Shown here: positions 1 to 12,533 of the stretch, in pieces | Position numbering within the stretch: the first letter of the stretch is position 1 | Layout: each line of letters begins with the position of its first letter | Assembly (NCBI RefSeq): GCF_020184175.1 | Contig: NC_065532.1 | Location: 45,032,287-45,096,286, forward strand | Direction of reading: 5' to 3' | DNA length: 64,000 nucleotides | From: Aphis gossypii | Taxonomy: Eukaryota > Arthropoda > Insecta > Hemiptera > Aphididae | Position numbers and translations under genes: made by a program | The notes under the pieces: model-generated | What the model saw: the letters and a program-made list of their open reading frames with translations, nothing else | What the model was told of the DNA's origin: nothing | Databases searched by the model: none

Positions 1-3000
1 ATCATTAAAAATTCAATGCGTTTGGTATTCGCTGCCCGGTGTGTTGTGTTCAACAATTTGATCATAAACACATCTTGACACTAAAAAAAAAAAAAAAATT
101 ATTTACAAAATACAATATAAATACAAGCGTCATACATTCAACTTCGTATTAGGTTTATATATTGTTAATAAAAGTGTGTAGCTAAACATACGAATATTTA
201 ACTATTTTAGTCGTTAAACGGATTTAAATGTAATTTCAACATTCAAATCCGTGCGTTGATTAACTACCATTTGGTTTAACATGGGGAGTGTTTTCGATAC
301 AAAAAAAAAAGATAATCAAATTACATATTATTAATGATTTGTGCAAAGAAGTAAAAAAGATCAAAATACACTGAACGAGTTTGAAATTTGATCACGCACA
401 TTGCTTTGCCATTAAAATATAATATAGTTCTCACAATAATTATATTAAAAAGTACCGACACTTTAAAATTAACATAAAGAATATTAACATAAACCCCCAT
501 GAATGAATCATTGAATGTGTCAGTATGAATAAATATCAAATAAATATTTTAATTCATATTCAGAAGTGAGCGTTACAAGGTATACGCGACGAACATAAAA
601 TAAATAGTTCACGCATAAATTATATCGTATTTTATTATGTATTTTAATGATTGAATTTAAACGCAATGATAATTGTAGATTGTTAGTTATTTGTCTGTGA
701 TTTGAATTGAATTTAAATGATTGAAAATTCGTTTATTATCTGCAACGAAATTAGTATTATTAAAATTATAAGTAACCGATTTTAGAACTACGGGTAAAGC
801 GAAACTCGAACATATGCACCTAACTTAACTGTTAAGACGTTTAGAAATATGCCAATTCACTACCTTAAGAGTATAAACAATCAATTCTTTGTGTGGGATT
901 GATGAGACTTACGGTTGTGTGAAAAAAATACCATTGTAAATTTACGTCTCTATAATTCATATAATTTTCTTTAAATCATGATGACCTATGCGGGGCTGGG
1001 TTTATTTATTTTACATTGCACGTTTTTTTTTCGATTATAAACACACGGAAAGACCTTGGCAATTGATTTAGTGTTCGTGGCCATTGCTCATCCCGAATAT
1101 TTCCATTTTTCCATTATAAAGTTAATATATACCTATGATTTTCATCTTGACATAAATATGAATGATTAATATTTTTATTTAACTCTATAATATTATATTG
1201 AGAATTTTTTTCTATCCCAAGTTTTTTTTCCTCAATACCTACAATATTTTAAATATGAATATTGAATAGTATTGTTATTTAAATATGATTGGCGTAATAA
1301 TGGTCATTAAAATGATTTTAGACATAGGTAGAGTGCTATGTTTAAGACCTGTCAAATTGTCAACAAGCTAATTATTGTTTAAGTTTATTTCTTTATATAA
1401 ATATTTTTATACTTACAAATTTGTTTTTATTTTGTTTCAGGTGAGTTCAAGTCCGTATAAGATACTCTTAAGTTGATAAACACTGTATAGCTAGTATAAC
1501 GGTAAGATAGTAATATTAATTTATAGTTTTAATATGTATACGGGTGAAATAAGAATGAAACATTTAACGGTGTTAAAGCATAATATTATGAACTGTATAA
1601 AGCAAAATGGCTACATTCCATATAATATTATACTCTCAAATTTTAATAATATACGAACATATTTAATAAAAGAAAAACATATAAATGTAATTGAATTATA
1701 TAATATTATAATATATTTATTATTAAAAAAAAAAATCGTCTGTCGTTACAAGTTATAACTTATATCTAAGTAAATTAATTATTTTTTCAACATCTAATTC
1801 GTATTTGTATATAGCTATGTAGGTATTTCGTTGACGATCAAATAATAAACAAAAATAGAATAAACTCAATTTTTTAATTACAATTTTTTTCTCATGTTAT
1901 ACAGAATACATTTTTATAACAGTACTAATTTAGCGGTGCTATTTACTGGTATTAAATGTCGGCGAATAACTGCTTAATTGTCCTAATGAATGTGGATCAC
2001 CTATCACAGTGAATGGATACGAATGTTTAAACGAGCTACGTAGCGAAGAGTTAAAATTCTATATAACTATAACAATAGAACAGTGGTTTACTATATATTT
2101 CCTAAACATTTTCAGACAACGGAATTTTAATTATATCATACGATGAGCGATGAAATACCACGTCTGAAACGACGTACATTATTCTGCAAACCGTATATAT
2201 AGGTATTAATAAATAGGCTATCGTGTAATGAGCAATCGTTATTGAAAATATCGATCACTCGCTGCAGATATACACAACAACATAATTTCGATCACGTCCC
2301 AGTCATCAGATGCACGTTATAATTATTATACTTATAATAGTCATATTATGTATAGAAACGCGGCTGCTATTACCTATTATTATACGCGTCTGGTCGTTCG
2401 AAAGAATTTAACGCTGATTACCACTCTCGTCGGAGACTCGCGATAATTTTCACGTAATACCATTACAATTAACCACATTTATAATAAAACTCGACTAAAC
2501 GTGTATAATGTACCTATAATATACCTATCGTAGGTACACTCGACGTAAGTGTACGCGTACTCGCGTCGCTCCGTTACGCTCGTCGTTGTTTGTTTAGTGG
2601 TCGCAATAAGAAGTTTTCCTCCTCTGTCGGTCGTGTCCCCTAAGCCCCCGAGATGACGTAGGTATCCGTATAATAATGATAATGTAGTAGTATTACTACA
2701 GTCGCGGCGGTGTAGTTTACTAGGAGTCTTCGGTCATGACGAGACGGTGGCGGCGGCGGCGGACACTTTCATAACGTATGGGTCACGATTCGCGGTCGAG
2801 GGGGAAAAAAAAAGAAACGAGAAAAACACATATTATAAAACGTCAATCATACGTACACCGCAGCAGCCGCGGCCGTTGTGAACTATATAGTATACAGTGA
2901 TAATATTATATTAAGTAGGAATGTGCTGCAGGTGGCTCGCGATTACGTTTTCCGTGGGGTCACACTCGCGCCATAATATTAATAATACTCGACGACCGAT

Positions 3001-4386
3001 GATTAACCTGTCCGACGAATTACATTTTGATAAAGGCGCACGCCACCTCTAAATTATCGCACGGCGGTCTCGCACGAAAAAATCGGACGAAACAAACCGA
3101 CCGGCCCGACCCATTCGGTCGGCTGCTGCTAGCACACAGTATTATTGGTCTATTACATATCATTATACATTTTTTATTATAATATAATATACATTGTATT
3201 ACGCACCGTCGTAATTAACTCTCGAGATCGTTTCACGCACATCGGTTCCTATAAAATATATATTAATATATTACCGTACGTCGTGCGTTATACGTCTAAA
3301 ATAATATTATATACATGATTGTTTCTGAGTTATTAACGTGTTATATTATCATTATAAGATCATAGGCATAATATAATATGATATCACTCTGTGTGTATAA
3401 TACAATAATAATAATAATATATATAGTTTGTATTTACGCGTGTGGTGTGTATTACATTATATTACGAGCATTATGGGCTTTCTCTCTCGGTCGGGCAACA
3501 AACTTGTAGTAATGCGTATACGTTTTTATTATTGTTGTGTGAATAATATATATATTATTTCGATTGCGACCGTTTTATGCGAAATGTTTTCACGACTGAC
3601 ATTTACGGGCATCTATATATTATATTATAATGATTGACGGCGTACGAAAACTACGGACGACCGATTCGTCTATATAATTATTATATTACCTATATACAGA
3701 CGCACGAAGATCAGTAGTAGGTATATCATTTTTCGTCTCATTTGCATATCGTATCATATCGAGATGAACCGATCGAAACGAACTAATAATAAAAACGATT
3801 AGAAATCGACAAGCCCTAACAACGCGCACACATTTTATATCTACAAGAATCAATTATCTTTTTTTTTGATTGAGTCTGCATTAGTCTTTACGACTGATGT
3901 TGTGCACAATATATATTACGATCGTATATATATATAACATTTATTAACATGTACCTATGTTATATACATATTGTAATCGACGCAGACGTGCCGCATACAT
4001 CTGCATAGTGATTAATGTCGAAAGACACACCATCAACAGTTATATTATAAACACACTTGTTGCACGCGGGCTGGAGATGAGAATATATTATTATTATCCT
4101 TTCTGATAATCGGTATGATCGATGACGTCTTGTAAAAGTTTCAATCGTGATTAATGAGCATTTGTATGCATTCGTGCATTGTTTATTCCGTCGATCTTGA
4201 GTTTTGAGTAAACCATTGTAATCATATTTTTTTACGAGTTGGGAAACAAAAAAAAAAAAACCGTTTGTTTTAATCGATGTAACGATTCTATTCGATTTTT
4301 AGTTTTGACGAATATTCGCAGAGTTCCTCGACCTTCCGTTTCACGCAGTTTCGCGACGCATATCGCATTATATATATAATATATAA
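1..4386. other. Gene-poor AT-rich flank
   Basis: No gene is recognised here. The sequence is AT-rich with short A and T runs. A splice-acceptor-like tract ends at 1440 and is followed by a few open codons up to a TGA near 1474. The 74-codon frame at 1534-1758 is very AT-rich, is dominated by Ile, Asn, Tyr and Leu, and shows no motif, so I do not treat it as a gene. The block from about 2380 to 3260 is much richer in CpG and is listed separately. Confidence 0.6.
2380..3260. promoter_or_regulatory. CpG-rich block, possible promoter region
   Basis: This stretch has many CpG dinucleotides and a short CGG repeat near 2746-2762, in contrast to the surrounding AT-rich DNA. In insect genomes with sparse methylation such blocks often mark active promoters or first exons. 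I see no core-promoter element or initiator that would fix a transcription start. No open frame with a recognisable product follows within 1 kb. Orientation is unknown. Confidence 0.25.
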
Positions 4387-4539
4387 ATGTGTAAGGATAC
4401 ACGAAAAAAATGTGCTCTGGTGTCAGAGGAATTGCGTAATGAAATCGCGATTACAAAACCAGTAGATCCGGATGCTTTCTCACCACCAAGTTTCTTTGCA
4501 AGCACGCCGGAGCGGAAACGCTCGGATGCCTGCGACTGA
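4387..4539 (+). CDS. Possible 50-codon small ORF or exon fragment
   Basis: An ATG at 4387 opens 50 codons ending with TGA at 4537-4539. The block is clearly less AT-rich than its flanks. The product is hydrophilic, with a Lys/Arg-rich start (MCKDTRKK), a middle with SEELRNE, a Pro/Phe/Ser stretch (PDAFSPPSFF) and a basic end (TPERKRS). This looks more like real protein than the Ile/Tyr/Asn translations nearby. There is no signal peptide or membrane segment, and I do not recognise the family. The opposite strand is also open across the block (4368-4643), as happens by chance in GC-richer DNA. It could be a small gene, an exon, or a gene fragment. Confidence 0.25.
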   Translation: MCKDTRKKCALVSEELRNEIAITKPVDPDAFSPPSFFASTPERKRSDACD

Positions 4540-7500
4540 CTGCATTCTTTTATTGCGCTCGGTGCACGCACCTCCTTCGTATATATTGGTATTACGAACC
4601 GATTACTAATTGATACATAATGTTTATGAAGACAACGGGTCAACGTGTCCGTTATTGGCTACGCGGGCACAATGTAATATCGTTAAACCTGAGTGAAAGC
4701 ATCGTATAATAATATACATTTATATAGTCCTTCAATTTCGGCAATATTGTTACACATACCAATAACGTGTGAGTGATTTTAACGAAATCTATTAAAACCA
4801 ATTTTATGTTACACGTCGTGCGACGTTATAAAAATAAACTTAAATTCATAAATATTCAAGGTAAAAAAAAAAAAAAAAAACAAATGTGATATTTGACGTT
4901 TTAAATACGATTCTACAATAATTTTACTTGTACAGTATATACTCATACTTGTGGCCGCACACGCAATATTTCGACTGTATTGAGAAACTAATAAAAGTCC
5001 GAACTGCAGTCTATGTATAAGTTAATAACTATCGTAACTACTTAGCTGACGCAGTCACAATGATAAATAATGGTCGATTTAAATTTTATTATGATCATTG
5101 ATCAGTGTACAATAAACTGTAGGGTTTCATTAGAATATTTTGTTAAAGTGCCCTGTACTTAAGCTTTTATAAATCTTGAAGATATGCATACTGGAAAGTA
5201 AATAAAATATCACTTACTGAATGTGATCACTTTCGAAGTTCTAACGGTTTATAATACCATATTTATCAAGACAAGGATAACAAGGAAATCTTGAAGTAAC
5301 AATTATTATAGTTTATCACCGATCTATGATATAATAATATGTTAAAAATAGAAATTTAATGACATATTTATTGCATCATAAATATATATATGTATTCATT
5401 TTATAATTTTACGAGGGTCTTAAATGTTTAATGAAAATGGTATAACTATAAAAATCTAATAAAGTAATAAATATAAATAAATCTAGTACTTTTTTTATTT
5501 ACTTAATACACTTTGTTTTTAAAAAAGAAATTTGATTGTTATAAATAGAAATAGAATATACATAATATTGCTATTCGAAGCTGATTATAATATGCATTAG
5601 TGTTATTTGTATATTTGTAAAAAAAATAATATACATATTTAATGATGATTATTGTTAGGTATAGCACAAATATTAAAAAGTTGAAAGTGTTGCTTAAATA
5701 GAATAGTAGTGCTATTTCCAATTTTTTGTGCTTAATATTGTCAGTAATTAAATAATACTACACTTTTTTTTACCTATCACATATATATAGAACGATTTTA
5801 TGATTACTGTTTATATAATTATTAAAACAATCATAAAACACAGTACTTACACAGTTAACCAATTGCATTATTATTAAAATTAAATTTAAACGATTAATTC
5901 GATTAATATAATTTTAGTATATAAGTTTACTGTGTGTATTTTTTACATTGAAGGATAATTAAAAAAAAATAATAATAATAACACTTTAATTTACCTATAA
6001 TTTACCTAACCTATAAGCTACTTGACAATTTATACTTGTATTATTATTATTTTTTTGATAATACCTTCTTATCTATTTAAAACTAAAATGTAATTTAATG
6101 TAATCTTAAGTATATTTTAAAATGTTCTCATTAACTATTATTGTTAAATTATTGCAATAGTTTATATTGTAAAGTATTGTTGATAATGCAATATATAATA
6201 GCACTGTCCGTTATTATTATATAAAATTGTAAGGTATATTCAATAAGTGCTTTATTCTTATAGTCTTACATATTTATTACAATCTTACAACGTCTAATTA
6301 AAAAAAAAAAAAAACCAGTTATAATAGTCTGCTAATCTTGTCAGTAAAATATAATTTACACATTTCAAAAAACTTGCCTTACCTTACAGGATTGAACATT
6401 ATTACAAAATTATGTTTATTCATAACATTTATTGATGTGGGAAAAGTCGTATTTGAACCACATTGAACGAATTTCATAGTGTTTCGTTAACAGGTAGAGT
6501 CACTCCTTTAAAACGCCGTTAAACGTAGGCCGAAGGGACTTACACAAACATAATTATAATACACTATAAATTTAAAACTAGATTTGCCCAAAGAAATGTA
6601 ATAGCATAGTAGTACGTAATATTTTTAAACCGTAAAAATAATATCGATTAAACGATTTACCACTTCAACACTCGAGCTTTATTTATTTGGTCAAAAAACT
6701 TCTATAATTTTGTATTTAATTTAAATTACACTTATAGTAGTGCCTGTATACTTTCTCTTGTTGAAAATCACAGTGCAATATTGTGTGAATAATAATAGTA
6801 ATGATAATAATTATAATGAATTATGAAATCAAAATACAAGAAATAACTTGTTTTACATCTAGTACGTGTGACGTGTAGTGTAAAGTTGTTTACGCTCTAA
6901 AAAGAAACATCTTTTTAGGGTGGGACCAAGGGTAGTAAGATTATACGTAAAAAGTGTTAGGCTTATTCCATGCTCGAATACAATAATATGCAAAATATAA
7001 TATTTGGAGAAATTTAAGTTTACACAACTATTATTAAAGCACAGTTTAAAATTTAAATCTTACATATTTTGTAGATGATTAGGAGGGGATGTTGATTAAT
7101 GGAATAATAGAATTCGATGATGACTTTTATCAGAAAAAAATCTCCGAGCGTTTTTAACATAATATATTAACATCTATGGAACTTGGTTTACAAGTTATAG
7201 AAGTAGTTAAGTTTGGTGTCATGTCATTTCGATACACGTTAAACGAACGATGTCAATAGGACGAACAATTGAACACTGGCCATAATTCGACGCACGTAAT
7301 TTCAACACGACTCAACATTGACCCGTAACAATATTTGAGCATATAGGTATATATATAAAATAAATGTTTTAAGTATAAAAATACTATTTGTTAGTTTAAT
7401 AAAAGTCCAATATAAATAAACTTATTGAAAAAACGTTAATTTCAGATACGTAGTTGATGGGTGGTCTTTTAATCCATAATTTAAAATATAAGTAGGTAAT

Positions 7501-9582
7501 ACAAGAATCTTGTTTAAAAGATAAGTATCATGTGTATAATTTTTAAATGAATTATTCACACCTATCCTAATTACCAGTAAATGGCAGATAGAAGCATTGC
7601 TATAAAATGTTGTTAGTTGTATAGGTATACAATTTCTTATGATTTTGAATTTCTACATGATTTTGATTTTTTCATGTTTGAAAATAAATTATTACTTATT
7701 TTATGACTAATTGTACCTATAATTTACTAATATTGTTAAAATTCAATAACCAAACTTTTTTTTTTATCTTAATTGTTAATTATTTATAATGGGCTATTTT
7801 CATTTTATATTTATTCAGTGCAGGTTGTTTAATATATGCGATTTAATTTCACGGTCCATTAAAATTTATGGACTAACATTTTTCTTTCGCATATATTATT
7901 TTAATTAAATTTAGAAATTCGTTGATAGTATTTGTTTGACATTTATCTGATAGGTAATAATATAATATAATCACTAAAATCACTAAAATCACTTAATATA
8001 TTTTATTCTGACGTTCGTTTTGTTTAATTATGTGTATAAGATGTTATTTTATTTATACATTATTTTTTTAATGTTGTTCTGATATTTTGCTGATATGTGT
8101 AGTATGTAATATGATACTCATATTAATCTATACTCATGCTGCTATTTCATTTATTTTATAGAGAGGTTAGATACCTAGTAATTTTCACTAAGGATGATGG
8201 AATATTGGAATTACTGTCAAATACCTGAAATACTTACTTAAATATTTCTTTAGGACATATTATCAAATGGACGAGTCTAAAAATGTATATAAAAAATAAT
8301 AAATGTAAATATTATGCTGCATTATATAGTAGGTATTACATGCGGGGAAAAAATACTGAGAAGTAGCTATAATTTTCTCATAATTGAAAATCTGGTTTTT
8401 TTTTTAACCGTCATCGACTGCTGCTGCAGTAGCTGCGTTTTCCATCTGAATAATAATTAGTAGTTTTAAACCCGAGAAATGGGTATAAATATCGAGTAAT
8501 CAATTACTAACAAAAGGAATGCTTTTTAACCTAAAAACCTAAAGTTGTTTTATTTTACAAACCAGTTTGATATTATTATTATTGACGTAAGGTAAATATC
8601 GGCACGACCACCAGGCGTTGTAATAAAAATACTTTGTCTTTCGATGACACATTAGCGAAACGAGGTAGTCGTAATATTTATACAGCTCACTTGATAAACT
8701 GAATATTACGCGTGGGCCACAAGTAGATACTTAAATTTAGGCAATAAAGTTGTAGGTAGGTACAGTCGACTATTACACGTGTGTACGATGGTTTTCAAAT
8801 TATAGGCCATGTTTTGAGTTTTTTAGAACACTGTTTAATAAACAAAGGAATGTTATTTTAAATTTCGCTCTACTTCAAAATGTTTGCGTGGAAACATGTA
8901 TTTTTATTACATTATTTTACCGTTATGACGATATTATGTTATTGTTTGTACAGCATGATATTGTATACTGTAAAAATATCAGCTTGTGATTTGAATTTTC
9001 GTTCAAAATTTCAAAGAAGTCACCGTAGGCTGCATTAAAAAAACGTTACCTGTTGACTATGGGTTTATCACGCTCGAACAAATCTAACTATCATTTATGA
9101 TTAAAGTTGACAAACACGTTTTCACAAAATCTATTGAATTAATATTGTTGTGTTAATATTTTGTAGCTTTGTTTATTCTACTGTGAATTCGCTTTTAATA
9201 CACGTAACTTCAGAAACGATTTTTAATTCGGTAATTACCTCTATAATAATAATAATATGCAACTAGTGCAAATACGATCGATTTAAAACAATATTACCAC
9301 TAGTAAATTGTTATGGCTTAGAATTAAATAGCTTAGTTATTCGATGCTTGAAATTCACACACATACATAAATCTACACACCTATGTACACGTATATAAGG
9401 ATGAAATAAATTATGATAAATAATTACTTATACGTATTATATACAGCATAAGGTACTCGATGGCTGCTATTTTGTGGTTCGTGACCGAAACGGCCCAACG
9501 TGCGTATAATGTCTGCAGTTATTCGCCATCAGAATGTTAATAATAAAGCAAAAACAACTGCAGCTAGCACGGGGCACAATAA
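4540..9582. other. AT-rich intergenic sequence
   Basis: I see no gene here. There are A-runs at about 4864-4880 and 6300-6314. An imperfect 75 bp hairpin lies at about 7828-7904, with arms around ATATATGCGA and TCGCATATAT and an inner CCAT/ATGG pair. The remainder has no long open frames or recognisable repeats. Confidence 0.6.
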
Positions 9583-10057
9583 TATACAGGATGATTCACC
9601 GAGCCTGTTAATCTTCCTTTTTCCCTTTAATTTATTAAAATTTTAAGTTTTGGAATTCAATAATATTCTGCTTTTTGCTTATGATTATAGTCTTACAAAA
9701 TGTAAAGTAGATATAACCTATCGGAACTACTATTTATTATGTTTAAACAGTTTTCAAAAAAATATAAATATTGCAGGTATTGATTAGAATTCAAATATTA
9801 CTATTTTTTGTAAATTTAATTTTGACTCTTACAAGTATTCACGACAATTATCTGCTAAATATCATACGATATAGGTAGAAAGGAAGTGCGTTGTCATCAT
9901 ATTTTGAAAAACAAAAGTTTGTTTCTTTAGAGAACACTCAACCTTATGTATTACAATATAATCTCAAGAATTCTTTGATTTGAACATTTTCCAAAACCTA
10001 GATTTTGAACGATTGCATTATCGAAGGCGAAAACGAGACTGCGAATCGTCCTGTATA
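9583..10057. mobile_element. MITE-like element with TATACAGGA..TCCTGTATA ends (copy 1)
   Basis: The left end reads TATACAGGATGATTCACCGAG. The right end, reverse complemented, begins TATACAGGACGATTCGCAG, giving roughly 16 matched terminal bases. The ends are TA, compatible with a TA target duplication of the Tc1/mariner kind. The 475 bp interior is AT-rich and non-coding. Three more elements with similar ends occur in this window (31665, 34345, 35554). The superfamily assignment is inferred from the ends only. Confidence 0.6.
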
Positions 10058-10830
10058 CGGTGCGGCCGAAACACCGGACGACGACGAAGAGCGTGGCCGT
10101 TGTGCGTACCACCTATGATACTACGACTTATGTATACAACAATATATAGATTCGTATAATAATGTGGATATTATAATAATAATATAAACGAACAATATGG
10201 TATTATTATACGTATATCGTCGATAGAGCACGACGACGATGGAAATATAAAATACGTCTTAGCAGCGTGATGTGCGCCGTACATACAATATAATAATAAT
10301 AATATAATTGGAATATAAGCTTCTCACGTAATGCGACGTATGTCGCCGACGGAAATATTGGCGAACCGGCGGCGGCGGCGGCGTGCGGTTAATTTGCAGA
10401 TTCATCGTGTATAATACTGCGCCCACGCCAAGTCACGACCAGACCTTGAACCTGCTGCCGCCGCCACTGCCGCCGCCGATACCGATCGTGTACTAGGGGA
10501 TTCTGCGTCCGATCGGCGGAAACTCGCGAGTCCGGATAGGCGGCGCGGGAGAGACGCGTCACGACGAGAAGACCGCGGCAGGAACGCGTCTTCCCCGCAG
10601 AAGCATATTGTGATATAGCGGTCGTATTGTTTTCGCGGTCATCGGCGGCGGTTCCCTCCGGGCCCCGGAAGTGTGCGGAGCGAGTAAAATACGATTATTG
10701 TAGTCACTCCTCGGCGAACACGAATCCGCACACGCTCGATCGTGTCTGTCTTACACCTCAGATCATACTCACACGAGCCGGAGCGCGCGGCAGATTCGCC
10801 GATCGCATTTTATCTTCTCCGATCGTGCGT
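10030..10830. promoter_or_regulatory. CpG/GC-rich block with CGG repeat, candidate promoter or first exon
   Basis: This is one of the strongest GC-rich blocks in the window, with dense CpG and a CGG repeat at about 10366-10383. It lies 15 kb upstream of the first fibrinogen-gene exon that I can read, which lacks a start codon. The block is therefore a candidate for that gene's promoter or 5' exon, but no splice connection can be shown from sequence. The 71-codon frame at 10627-10842 starts at TTG and has no recognisable domain, so I do not call it. Confidence 0.3.
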
Positions 10831-11818
10831 TTATTCGAATAATGATTTTTTTCTAACACGTCTATATACCTATGATATACGTAGGTACTTAAAGACCGTA
10901 TGTTTTCAGATAGGTACTCGGATTTTCGTGCGATTTAACGAGTACTTATAGTAGGTAGTTTTTGTCTTCCGAAGTACTATATGCTCGCGAACAACAACAT
11001 TGCATGTTTATATTAACACCACCTGTTATATACGGTTATCGATATTGTATAGTTAGTAAAAACGTCAGCGAACAACACAAAGTATATTGTCTTCTATAAC
11101 ACACGCGTATTAGTGCTACGCGCATTTTATATTTTATGTATACATAGCTCCCATTTAGTCCAAATCTAAATCTCTGTTCTTAGGTTATCAAGACTACAAA
11201 TTCGGAAACTATACTCTTCCAAATTTCGATTTAGGAATATTAACGTTTCCAAAGAAACCATCAGTTAAACAGTTTACAATGACAAATAATTAGGTTGTTA
11301 CGAATCAGTCATATCAGTGTTAATTACAGTAGAATCGCAGAAATTGCAGAAAGGAGATAAGTTTACTTTTATATTTTTTTAGAGAGATAAAAAATATGTT
11401 ATGGACACGTCCCTTCCCTGTTATTTTCAAGTGCTACTTTAACATGTTCGGAAAGTTGGATTTTTCTCCAGTGAACGATGAATAGAGTACATTGAACACG
11501 TATAATTTATGAGTGTTTAGTACACAGTGATAATAAAATCAAGATCGATTAGAATTGACTTGTTTCCTTTCTACGGTTAGGTAGCGATTTTATTGTTCGA
11601 TAACATTTTATTGTCGAGTTATTATTACGTCGGTGGAAGGTAAATAATGTTTTATGTACTCCATTAAATTTTATTACCGCCGAGATATTCTAAGACTAAG
11701 TGCAACGAGGCTTTTAGAGGAAAAAAACATTAAATTACAAATTTGAAACTCACACACACTCACATGCGGCGACAGTCATTTGACAACAATACTATACCCT
11801 CCTAAAAAATTGTGTAAA
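10831..11818. other. Non-coding sequence
   Basis: No gene, RNA gene or clear repeat is seen here. The composition falls back to AT-rich after the CpG-rich block. Confidence 0.6.
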
Positions 11819-12533
11819 TTTTATATATATGAGATGGAAATCTAATTTTTATACATAAATTCATTTCACGTCATTCTGATTTCAAATAAATCAATTTATT
11901 TTTACTTTTTTTATGTGAATGCTTTTTTATTGCTTCTTTCAATTATTCCAGTTGTGGATTTTTTAAATGGTTATTATGTTATTGTAATAATAATAAAATA
12001 AATTTATAAGAAATGTAAAAACCCAGAATGCGGACTAAATAGTTATTATTGTTTTTGTTATCGGCTTGATTATTAAATGTAGATTGTAGGTATACACTTA
12101 TAGGTTATCGATCTGCATATTATTATAGCCTGCAGTTCCTATACGGTTAGTATGCCTATAGCATTCATATCGATCTTTTCAAAATTTAAAATTTGTGTTG
12201 TAATTTGAAATCTCTTGTATGAAGTATGCACCGAATAATTCAGTGGATGTAGAGAGTTCGTTTTCGATGTATAAAAATATTCTGTCGGACAATACAGAGT
12301 CAGATTAACTATATTGCAAATCTAGAAAATACATGGTAATTAATTATTTTTTTAATTTAAATTCATTTTTCAAATTTTTTATTCATTTTTATAACTTTTT
12401 TTTGTTAATTTTTGGTCATTTTGGTCATGCTTTTTTTTTGCTTTTATAAAAAATAAAATATGCTTTTTTTTGCTACTTTAAAACAATCGTGTGCTATTTT
12501 AGTTGCTTATTACGATTTAAAATCCGAATTGTA
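11819..12533 (+). repeat. Decayed repeat resembling the 3' end of a hAT-type transposase (copy 1)
   Basis: This stretch aligns by eye with 27277-27936 in the same orientation, sharing many blocks such as AAAACCCAGAATGC, TGAAGTATGCACCGA and TCGGACAATA. A short open stretch from 12219 reads KYAPNNSVDVESSFSMYKN. That pattern (S-V-D-V-E-x-S-F-S-x-Y-K) resembles the C-terminal dimerisation region of hAT-type transposases. A stop at about 12304 ends it. Upstream frames are broken, so this is a dead fragment. The family call rests on this short motif only. No terminal repeats or target duplications were found. Confidence 0.5.

Noticed and set aside
1534..1758. 74-codon frame
   Set aside because: Extreme Ile/Asn/Leu/Lys content, an A-run at its end and no motif fit AT-rich noise.
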